Shown: positions 11,408 through 23,400 of the stretch, piece after piece
How the letters are laid out: each line of letters starts with the position of its first letter
Numbering within the stretch: position 1 is the first letter of the stretch
Made by a program: the position numbers and the translations under genes
Notes under the pieces: generated by a model
Database searches by the model: none
Seen by the model: the letters and a program-made list of their open reading frames with translations, nothing else
Told to the model about the DNA's origin: nothing
Source of the DNA: Aplectana chamaeleonis
Lineage: Eukaryota > Nematoda > Chromadorea > Rhabditida > Cosmocercidae
Direction of reading: 5' to 3'
DNA length: 64,000 bases
Assembly: GCA_029168955.1 (NCBI GenBank)
Contig: JAPDOI010000276.1
Span: forward strand, 1 to 64,000

Positions 11408-14400
11408 CTTTACGAAATAATATCAAAGAAGTCTGGCCAAGAACTTTCTACGCCACTGTGCGATGGAAGCAGGGATGAGCGGAAATTTTTCCGAAATTGC
11501 GGAAATCGGAAATCGGAAATCGGAAGGACTCTCTAAAATGCGGAAATCGGAATTCGGAAATCGGAACGGCAAAAACCATCGGAAATCGGAATTCCGGAAA
11601 TCGGAAATCGGAAATGGTCAGCGAAATTCTCAACCCTCCTGGTGATTGTTCCTGCCAAAACACTTGGGCTTATCCTACTTTATTGGTAAGGTGTATGCCC
11701 ACACGTAATTGTAGGCTTGTATCGTGACGCTCAGAATCATTGCAGAATCAGTTAGGTCCCACACACTTTTCCAGGCGCCTGCAGCACTTCAAGTCGGTTC
11801 AACACAGTCTCTCCGGCGAGCGGTACACTTTATTAGAGTCCCGCAAACTTTTTCCCGGCACATGGCGCGCTCCTAGTTGGGTGCAACACACTTTTCTCGG
11901 CGCTTCACGTACTCCTAGTTGGGGTGCTACACACTTTCGCCGGCGCTTGGTGCCCTCCAAATTGAGCGCAACACAGACAGTTCCTCCGACGCTCGGCGTA
12001 CTCCCAGTTAGACCCCGCACACCTTTTCCAGCGGTGTGCGCACTCTAAGTGAAGCCCAGCCCACTGTTTTGACGCTTGACGCACTTCCACTCAGAAAATG
12101 CTGGGCAAGTTACCTGAGACTTCAACGCAAGTTGCAAGATGGCCTCACGCAACTTACTTTGAGTTAACAAGTAACGAAGCGATGTTACGTGTAATTGTAC
12201 GAGATTTTTGATTAATGAAACATACGCTTATAATAAATACACAACATTGCGAGTAACTCGCACTGCTGGTACATGTAACTTGACATGTACCAGCGACGTG
12301 GCCGGCACACTGACAAGCGACGAGGCCAGCATACCGTCACGCGACGGAGACTGCTCGGCGAGCACGACTGGGCCGGCAGCGGTCTGTCAGGCGGAGCCTC
12401 CAGCCGGTGTGTGGGGCCAAGAACCTAAAAACTAGTGTAACTGAATGGACGAGGCTGCCTGCATCTGAGTCATGCCTCCAGGGTGCAACGTATACCTCCC
12501 TAGGGAACGGCACGCCGCGTAGATAAGTTACATGTGCGATAACATACATAATACATTTAGGTTTCACGCCAGTGCTTTATGTCACGTGTAACTCAACTCG
12601 CACCGTGGAGCATATATCCAATGTTTAAGGTCAAATGTAACTTAAAGTTGTTAAGGCAGGTTGCCGAGAGCACATCTAAAGCCGAGAGCATTAGCATGTA
12701 ACTCTGTCAGAAATTACTTACCAGTGAAGTCCCGCACACTCCCCTCGAGAAACTCACAGCGGGCCTTAAATCTCAAATGAAACCGTTCATGAACTCTTTC
12801 AGCAAGCTTTTATATAGGGAACTGATCGTGTTATCAGCACACGCCATCACACCATAATAACAACAAACCGAATATCTTCATTGTTGAAAAAAACCACCGA
12901 ATTCCCGTTCATTCTCACAAACACACACAGACACACACACTTAGTTAGGCAAACATATGTAGACAGTAGGATGTTATTGAATAACTTTCCTGTAAATGCA
13001 CTCAACCTTAGCTTTCTGAAAAGTGAAGACGGGCCTCGAATTCGAATTCAGCGCCCCAGATATCCCTAAGAACTTGGCAAGGAAAAGGGTTCAAAAACCT
13101 AAACTCCGATATTTCCGATCTTTTCCGCATTTTTAGGCTTTTTTTTCGGAAATCGGAAATCGGAAATCGGAAGGCCAAAAACCATCGGAAATCGGAATTC
13201 GGAAATCGGAATTCCGCTCATCCCTGGATGGAAGGCAGAATTAGCGGAACAGCTCTCTTTGGAAAGTTTAGTTTCTTTTTGTGCATCTCTCGAAAACAAT
13301 CAAAAGATTGTCCATAAAACTCCAAAGAGCGTAATATTCTGCACTCTCGGTTTTGAAGTTGAGCCTCCTTTAACGCTCGAAAGGATGGATTTCATGGAAC
13401 TCTTCTATACTTCTATTCATCGCTACGGTGTCACCATCATGTGCAGCTCAAAACAAGGAACTTACGTTTTGAGCCCTGAGCAGAGGCGTCAGGTCTTCTA
13501 GGAGCGTTCCACTGGGGTCGTTCGAATATCGGATGAACTCGTATTTTTCGTAGAAATTTTGCATGCCGCATCGCCTGAAATGCCTACTTGTTACTTGCGG
13601 AATCATCTCAGGAACAACAATTGCAGACCAGGGTTCGTATTCGCCAATAACCCGCCGGGTAGTCGAAGGGTAAATGAGGTGAAATTTCAGTACAAAACGC
13701 GCGCTCCACGGCCACCTCTCGCCTCCCTTGGCTTCCCTCGCGACCGCCGGAATTTTTCGAACAGCATAGCTGAAGAATGGCCGCTTCGCGATGGAATCTT
13801 TATCTTTTCGCAGTGATATAGATACGTCACACAGCTTGCATTTCCATCTTACATTGTGTAAGACGGGTTGATCTGCTCCTCTGCCGCGCGCGGTATCATC
13901 CCTTCCGCTTCCCTTCGACAACCCTCGGCGGGTTGTTGGCGAATACGACCCCAGGTGATTTCTGATCGCTATATTTCTGTGGTGATAAGTAAGTCCGAGA
14001 GTTCGATAATGATAATTTTCTATTTCCAACTTCTTTTAAAGGCAAGGTCCGGTCAGATTTAGACACCACCGAAATTCGGGTTAGATAGATTGGGCTGGTC
14101 TAGCTGGACACCGTCCAAAATTTTCACAAATTCTTAGTCCGTATTTCTGTAGAAAACAGCCTGAAAGTCAGGGATTACGGTATCCACAGGATGATAATCA
14201 TGGCTGGAATGACCGATAATTACACAGCACTCTTGAAGAATACGTGGACAACCGCTAAAATCTGGACGACGGCAACACTTTTCTGACTTTTCTGGATCAT
14301 CGGCTCACGAAAGAGGCTGGAATAACTTGAAGAAGACTGGTTTTAACGCAGTTTTTGCATGTTCCTTCAGACTACCTGTACCATGAGCACATATTTAGCG

Positions 14401-17400
14401 GAAAATCTCAGACTCGAAATTCGGCCGGACCCCGCCCTTAACGCCTATGTTTCGCTGCAAGAATTCAGCTTGTGTCAACTATCACTGACCAATTCTGTGG
14501 GAAGGTGTGAATATCCTCGCTGGTGGTTTTCACCGATGTCCATATTGAGTATTTGTCGGCGAAGGCAAACTCTCCAGCTCTCAAAATAAACAACTTCACT
14601 AGACGCTTTGCGATGACAAGATTAGAATCACAGTTTAAATTATGGAGTTAACCTACCTTTTGTATTCTTGTTCCAGGAAACACGTCATATTGGAACTACA
14701 ACCGAAACATGGATCCCCAACTCTGTAAATCAATTAATTGACTTTTGCACTCACACGAACTATCCTTCATAAATTAATCCTTTGCTGCAACGTAGAAAAA
14801 GCAGTGGAGTGCAAACTGGTCAGGTCATGAAGTAGGTGCAAAGATTTCACATGGATCGCAGACTCACCGCAAGCATCTGTCTATGAATCCGGAAAGAAAC
14901 CTGTCAACCGGATCTCTTGTGACTACGGTGAAACGAAAGTTATCCACTGGATAGCGACGATGCTGCATGTCATTTATCATTGAATACACTGTATTATACT
15001 CGTTTTTGCCTTCGCACAGTCTGAAAAACGAGTTGTTTTTGAAAAAGATCTATGGCCGACAGTGAATGACATTCTGTCGAAGTCGACATGATGGAATCAA
15101 GTCGATGTGGTAGTGATTCAACGATGAGACAGATGGAGGTTGGATTGAGAGTTTGTCCACTAGAACATACCTAAAATCCATGAACAAGTTCTTATGGCAC
15201 ACAAATAAATGAATTAGGTCGTAAAAACGTTTTTACTGCATTGAAATATCCTTCAAAATCGAATAGCTCGCCTAGCTCCACTCAAAATGTTTTATCACTG
15301 CCATCACTTATCATGAGGCCGGGATCATACTTCCCGCAACCAACAGGCGCTACAGTGAATTCAGAGCATATCGATTTTCGGCTGATATTGATCGCAAACC
15401 ATGCATCGCGTCGCTCGTCGCTAAAAGCATGATCCCGGCATTGGGCCTCTTTCAGAGCTCGATGTAACTGAATGGGAACCGTGCGTATCGATCTGGTCAC
15501 GTGGTGCGATCAGGTCGACAAGATTGCGGGAAAGTCGCCCAATCGCGCGATTGGGTGACGCATTGAAAGATGCTTCTCATGAAAAACTTTCCAATAACTA
15601 TTTGTAATGGCTAAGCGTCCATGAGCGGTGTTGAACTCGTTTTGAAGGTGGAATTACGTGCTGTGTTCTTTTTTCTAATCTTCTCGGTTTGTGAACTGCC
15701 GAACCAATTAAAAATCCCAGGGAACGGATGCGTCAAAGCGCCGGGTTGGGGTAGGGGCAGGGCAGTTGGCCTCATTGAAGATCTCAGTGCGAGGGCAGTG
15801 AATCATCTGATCAATCGTGCTCCAGCTGTGTTTTTCGCTGCTCTAGCTGCCCCAGCCTCTGGCCTCCTCCGCTGGCCTTAGGCCTCGTTCATAGTGCGAT
15901 CGCTGTGCGACACGAACCAATGAAAATATTCCACATCGATCTGGTCGCGTAGCACGCTCAAGTCGTAGCACGTTCAGGCCCCGTCAGACTTGGTCGAAAA
16001 AGTGATCGAGTCCGACTGAGTCCGGGGCAGAAAAACCGACCTCGGTGCACTGGACCTGCCCGTGTGCGTGCGTGACACACCCGTATCGATCGGATGGATT
16101 GCGGTCGGCAGCAGACGGTCACGGTTGGACTCACTGGGTTGATTTTTCTGCACCCGTCTGTCACTATTTCGGTTCGTATCGACCGGGTGGGACTCAGTTC
16201 ATCGACCACCTCTGGCGGCGCCCTCACAAGGGACCACTTTGAACAAAAAATGGAGTTTTGAAAAACGGTCTTTTAAGAGTGGTAGAGGGCGTAAGAATAA
16301 ACAATTTAAGATTTTAAAATTTCACTCAGTCCTCACGGGTAGATCAAAAACCGCCAAAACAATGGGTTGCGGTGGGTAAAATGCCGTTCAATGCACCCTA
16401 ACCTGACGAAAACCGGTAAAAAACAGGAAACGGGCTTCAGATTCGTGTTCAGCGCCCCAAATTACCCCCTGGCGCGGAGTTTGGGCAAAAAAAATTTTCG
16501 ACCTCTGAACCCCCGAAAATGGCATTGAGCATTACTACCTCATGGGGCTCCAAAGGTCGAAAAAAAATTTAAGACCCAAACTTTGCTTTCGGGGGTTATT
16601 TAAAGTGCTCATAACGAATCTGAGGTCAGTATATCGATTTTCGACAGATTACGATAGATTACGGTGGGTATACAGTAGTTGGGTCAAAGTCTCAGATTCG
16701 ACTCAAAACTTCTGAACAGGGGTTATTCGGGAAGCTGAATACGAATTTGATATTCATTTCTCAATTTTGAATTTATTAAGGTAGATTTAGGCCCTCTATG
16801 GCATGGCAACTACCGTAATCTACAGTAAACCTCAGAATTTCGACAAACGATCTTTAGATTCGTGTTCAGCACCCTAAATTACCCCTACATACAAGTTTTG
16901 AACCAAATCCAAAATTTTTTTTTAAAACCACCCTAAAAATTCCCTGATGGGTACCCTTGCCTTGTCGCGAGGCTTGGAAAAACGTCTATAACTTCTTTTC
17001 ATAAAAGCTTCTCTATTTTTCAGAGAAGCTGCGAAGAGCATACTCGGATTCTACGTCCGAAATGGCACCAGAAAACTACATTTAAACCAGAATGGCCAGG
17101 CTGTATAAAAGTAGTTATCCTGTAAGATACGTTTTCAAAAGAGTGGTTCTGTTCTACTCCAAATTTTGGAATTGATAGCGAAACACTTTTCTTGAGTCTT
17201 CGAGCCATGCACTAAAGTATTAGGTTGCTTCAATGGATTTTGTAGTTTAGATAAACCCACTTCTGTTTACAACAATTATTTCTAAAAGGTTGATCATTGA
17301 TCAAGGAACAAGTCCACGAAGTTTCATTTTGTCCGAACTTTTTTCCAGCGCCATAAAATAAGTCCCCTAGAGTGTTTCTCCGAATTGAGGACGGTTTTTC

Positions 17401-20400
17401 TGTAACATATGTGGGGGAGAAGGGTAAGGGTATTCTTGATATTCTAACAATTGTCGAAACCTCGGAATTTCTATAGTTTCTAACATTGATGTGAACCGTT
17501 CTCCGTTTATATCACGTTATAAGAAAAGAGGTATAAAAAACAAGAGACACTGTTAAAGCTCAAAACAAGTAAGGTGAACACATAGAAATGTCATTACTAC
17601 CAGCCATAATGCAGTACGATCCCACAGTATTCGAACCATCTTTCAATTGCTTCGTAATCCAACGCCTAAACGACTGAGCCACGGTGTGCTGCTAGCGCAA
17701 CCCGACTATCACATTGCAGTGATCGGTGGTTTGAATGCAACGAGCATTGTTCAGGGGATCAATGAACAAGTCATAACTCGAGAACCTAGCTAGATTTCAT
17801 CTTCAAACTTTTAGGAGAACCTTTTCAGATGATTTCAAGGCCACTGTATAGCTCACATTTGTGCTACGTTGGAATCGCGCTTTTTGGCGACCGTCGGCGT
17901 GCAGTACACACACGGCGACGCCATCGATCGTGGCGATTGCTTCATCTATCTTCATCCAAACTTGCCGATTTTTCAAAATTTCCCGTTTATTTATTAGTTC
18001 TGCTCTTTTAACTAGTTTACCTTCATCGTCGACTGCCCAGGTTTGCTCCGCGGTTGTCTCCTTTTCCTTGAAAAAGTTCACTTTTTAGTTTATTCTTTGT
18101 TTCACTTTGTGACAATCGAAGGTATTTACTCGCTTTATTCATATACATTATTCTCTTCCCGCATTACTAAATTCAGTTCTTTTCACAAAAGAAACCTCAA
18201 TAATTCTCTGTTATTGTTAAGCGTCTATGGTCGGCGTTGAACTCGTTTTAAGGATGGATTTTTTCTTGTGTTCTTTGTTCCCAATCTTCTTGGTTTGTCA
18301 ACTGCCCAACAGATAAGCTTGCCAATTATAAATCCCAGAAAGCATGAAACGAGCAAGAAAAAAATTGTGAAGACATTCAACACCCATGGTCAGCAGACTC
18401 CTCCAAATAATTGTTCATAAAATTTTTCAGAGATAGATCGCACCTTAGTGGGAAGAAATAACATAGATGAATTGAGCAAATCAACAAAATGCAGGCAGCT
18501 GTGTTTATTTGCTGTATTCATCTATGCTGGTACGGCGTCGATTAGAATGTGTACGTAAAAGTGCCTGATCTCCAACCTTTGGCATGCGATTTTCATGGCG
18601 ACACAATCGGGTCGCAAAGCGAAGCAATCGCACTTTGGAAGAGGCCGTATCAGACACAACGGCCCCTGAAAGATCTCAAAAACAAGGTAAAATCGCCAAT
18701 TACAGGTGTCGGCCGCCCCTCCCCCAAATTTACGAGATTCTTCTTAATGCTTGTTTATCCGCGTTTTATGTTGTTATTAAAGTAGTCACTTGTCTCTAGA
18801 AGTGCTCAGAAAATACATAATGGCAGGGTTCGCGATAAAAACGATTATAGAAGTCTCCTCATGAGAATGTAGATTTTGTCATCGCAGAAGTAAAAAGAGG
18901 TGAAAAAACCCGGAAGCACGAGGGAAAAACTCTCAAAAAACTAAGTATAAGGGTTAATTACCGCTGTTGCCCGGCCCCCTAATTAACGAGATTTTCATTA
19001 TTTCTTGCTTATCTGCCTTTTATTTTGCTGTATAAAGGCAGTGTTCACGATAATCTTTAAATTTGAGATTATTCGCTACAGGGTGGCCCACATGAAGTGT
19101 GACGCGTAAAACTACCCACAACCTTGCACAAAACGATTAAAATACAGGCTATCAACTTTTATTTTTTACATACAAACAATTTGGACAAGATTTCCCAGAT
19201 CACAATCGAAATGACCCCCTTTTGCTTCAGTGGAAGCGTCCAGTCTCTTCCGGAAGTTTTTGAGGATGCGCGCGACCATTTCTGGAGAAATCTCGTCCCA
19301 TGCCTTCACCAGAGCTCGTTTCAGCGAATCCAACGAGTTGTGTTTGAAAGAGCAGACTTTTTGCTCCATAATCGACCAGATACCGAAATCCCAAGGGTTG
19401 AGGTCAGGCGAGTTTGGCGACCGGACGTCCTTCGACCAATGACTCGGAAGATTGGCCTCGCACCATTCCAGTCTTCTTTGCGCCGCGGGCCGGTGCCCAA
19501 TCTTGTTGGAAGGTCCAATCGATGTCTTTAGCATTTTATCCATCCCAAGGAAGAACGGCATTCTCCAAAATTTGTTCTCGATAGACTTCGGTTTAATTTT
19601 GACTCCCTTTTGAACAAAAACAAGCTTGTTCTTGCCAAGACCCGATATTCCAGCCCTCACAATGACGGACTGTGGAAAATGTGACTTTTCAATCTTGACG
19701 ATTCTCGGGGATTCTCTTGACAGCAGTTCCCGTTGATTCTGCGTGCCTAATCTCTGACAACAAATCGGTCGAGCTTGCCACCGCGCGCAAGGGCTTTTAT
19801 CCTCCTGCATTTCTCCAGCTTGGAGGCCTTCATTTCTTCGGTAAGGCATTGTCCTCTGGCTAATTTGGAAGGATACAATTCTTGATCATCTCTGATCAGT
19901 CGTTACATGGTAGACCGGCCTACATTGTGCTTCTTAGCCAATTTTCTCATGGTTCTTGCAGGATTTCGGCGAAGCGTGCCTTCGATGGCCTTTAGAAGGG
20001 CAGGAGTCCTCGCAGTTCGTCCTGGTTTTCCTCTCGAACAATTTTCAATCCCGCCCGTCTCCTCAAATCGTTTTATTACCCGATGTACCTGCTGCCGATG
20101 CAGTTTGAGCGTCTCCGAAATGTTGGAAACTGACGAGCCTCGGTTATGTAGTGCGAGAATGGCCGAACGATCTTCGATTGGTACCATCGTCTTCAGGAAA
20201 AAGGAAATTATAATGGTCGTAGTATAACAACGATATGTGGAGTGAACGAGTAGCATCATGATAAAGCACGAAAGAAGCAAAAAAATAGCCAAAAATCAAT
20301 TTTCTGAAGCCCGTCACACTTCATGTGGGCCACCCTTATATTGATTTGATGGCCTTCCGGGTAGAACTAAAATGACGTAGAAATTGAGAAAAACGCATCA

Positions 20401-23400
20401 GAAGCACACGAACCCCGCCTCTTAAAGGCATCGTACGCGCTGAAAACCACTCACCGTTTTCTCGGTTCAAATGATTCTCTGGGCTCACCTAAGAACGTAT
20501 AGAGAGTTTGTTCGGTTGAAAACGCCTCATTGTGAAGATAATTGAGGTTGAACGTCTCAAATTCCGTCAAAAGGGGCCGGCCCTCCGCCAGTCATCTGAC
20601 ACAATTTGCTGTCAGCCATCATATAAATAAATTCTCAACATTTGATACAGTGCAACTGAGGGGAAGTTGATGGAATATACCAAAGGATTGTGTGAAGAAT
20701 GACTTTTCTACACAAATCGATTAACCTTTCCTTCTCAACAATTCACTTGAAAGAAAGATAAACTTCATTTGATCGTGAGATCGTCGGTCAAAACAGCTAT
20801 CTCTAGCGATCGACTCTTCCTTTGTCAGAAGTCGATTGAGATGTTTTGGGTCAAATGAAGGGGGTTTTCAGTGGATTTTTCACGGTTTTTTCAACGTAGA
20901 TGTTATATACGGAACTATAGCTGTCATTATATATGGAAAACTCGGAAACGGAATCCATCGTGAACGATGCCTTTAAGTATCACAGGAAGTGTTTGTTGTG
21001 ACAATGAAATCTTTTGTGGACCCGTCCTCTGCAATTCTCTACTCTCTATTGCTCCGTTCCTTCCTTAGGACCCTAAATAATCCTGGTTTGCATATAATAT
21101 TCTTGTATTTTCGACTGCCTCAATTTTCCATCTTTGACAACCACCATGAACATGTTCATCCAACCGAATAACTGGTCCATGTTATAGAATATTGTCACTG
21201 AAATACGGTGTTTTAATGCGTTTCTCGCCATTTCTTCGTAATTTTGGTAACACTTGGAGGCCAAAACATTGTTTTATGTGAAAAACTCGGGAACGAACAT
21301 CATCGTGAACACTGTCTTTAAGTAGTCAGTAGTCTCCAGAAATGCTCAGAAATTACTTTAGAAGCAAAATGAAAGTTGACAAAGTAGGCTTTTACACAAA
21401 TCTCGGTAACTGGGGGCGGGAGGACACCAAATAATAACTAGTTCCTGAGCGTTTTTTCTCCTATTTTTTGCTTACTTTTACTTCTGTAATGGCCAGATCT
21501 ACCAATTCATGGGGATAGCACAACAACCGATTCTATCGAGAACCCTGCCTTTAAAGGCACAGTCCAAGCTAATGGACGAAATCTGCGATTTCCACATAAT
21601 TGTGAAGTTCACCCACCCTATATTGCCCCTGCCAAATGCTAGCTCTCAATTCCTCCGAATGAGCGAGATATAGGGGGAAGCCAATTTGGCACGACCCTTT
21701 TACAGTCTTTCGAGCTCAACAGCGGTGAGATGAGCCATGGTTTCCGACCAGTTTTCCCTTTATTTCCAGCCTCTTTCTTTATGCAGGTCGGTTTGCATAC
21801 ATCGGTTGCAAATGGCGGAGGTTACGAGCGTCGGACAACTCGTCCACCATGCTTCCGTAGCACAATTTTTGAGGGGCCATAACTTTGCTCTCAAGGGGTC
21901 TTGTACGATTCCAAGGAAATTGATGGAATCAGTGTGTTACCGTTCTCAAGATAGGCAGGAAAACAGAGAAACGGTTCTGAGGTTGGACGGTGCCTTTAAG
22001 AAGAAAAATGAAAGTTGACAAAACAGGTTTTCATAGAAATCTCGATAGTTGGGGGCGGGAGGACGCCAAGCAATAACTTGCTCCTGAGAGTTTTTTTCTC
22101 CAATTTTTCACTTATCTCCACTTTTGTGATGGTCCGATCTACCCTTCCATGAGGTCGACCGATTTTATCGAGAACCCTGCCTTTAACTTGAAGCATGAGG
22201 CGAGTCCGAAATCTCAGCTAAGTCGAGCTCGACTATATTCTGGCGACTTCAATAGAAAGCCCTATATCTTTCATGCAGTGAATTCATTAAAATTAACTAA
22301 ATATTTTTAAATCACCTAACAGCACTTTCAGGGGACACAAATACGATTAAATACTACGATTGTTTACCATGGTGTTACTCTGCTACTTTCCGGAACTTAC
22401 AATTAACTCAAACAAGCTCATGATTCAAGAACACCTCTGGATGAGCTAGTTTTGAAGTTTTTCTATCGTACGAAAAGCTTGTAGGTCTCAAGCTTCGAAT
22501 TCAAATTGATTATCTTCCACTTCAAATAGCATGAGGTTGACCATCCTACGCACGGGAATAATAATAATGTTGATGTTGTCGGTTACCTTATATCGGCATA
22601 CTCTCTGAGAATACTTCGACCAGCTTCCACAAAATCCTTTTCACGAATTAGAAAGCAGAATATAGCTAACATTACCGTAGACATGCTTTTTTGAATTAAG
22701 CACGACATCAGCTGGTGCTTCGGCGAAGTCTGAATTTTGTTAACTGTGTCACCACTATTACGACATTATCCTTGCTCCGGCAAAAGTCTCAGACCAACCA
22801 CGATCAGAGGAGGAATCCTTGCAAACGGAGGCACGCAGTCACCTCTTCCAGACTCGCACATTTCGACAGCACTAATGCCGGTATACGTTCGCGGTGGTAG
22901 TGGCTGAAACTATCCATGCTGAACTCAAATTACAATCGGTATGACCAGACTGGGACGCCAGAACTACCCATACAGCTATGATTCTCTGATCCACTACCTT
23001 CAGATTACTCGTAACCCTTCGGGTACTTGCTGTGGGAAAAATAGTGGAAAACATTTTTGAGCCATTTTTCCATATGAGGTAAGAACGAGCAAAGTGACGA
23101 GCGTTCTACGGGCGCTTCATCCAACATTTCCAGAAAAAGAAGTTTACCTGAGTTGTTCAAGGCCCCAATTCCCAGCCGGACACTCCTGTGTTCGATGCCC
23201 TCTGCCGCAAAATTTTCGTCACAGTGTTTTTAGGCCCAAAAACTATACGCGGCATTTCCATTACAGTTCGGCAATAACCGTCATAGAGATCAAAAGCTAT
23301 CATCCAGGAAAGGAAAACACGGAAACGAAATTTTCAATAGAATGTGACGTATGGTAGACAAGGTGAGGTGTGAGAAAGAAATTGCTTCTCCCTTGATCTT

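Larger units (their letters stand above)
19036..21317. mobile_element. TTAA-type miniature element interrupted by two insertions
   Basis: The ends are AGGCAGTGTTCACGAT (left) and ATCGTGAACACTGTCT (right), the right followed by TTAA; the left flank is TATAA. Removing the mariner (19,079-20,336) and the TTAA element (20,426-20,972) with their target duplications leaves about 471 bp, close to the 485 bp of the intact relative at 29,467. Confidence 0.7.

Noticed and set aside
13448..14029. 193-codon minus-strand frame as a single exon
   Set aside because: Only 13,466-13,574 is conserved with the paralog. The rest runs through a fold-back MITE and a splice acceptor.
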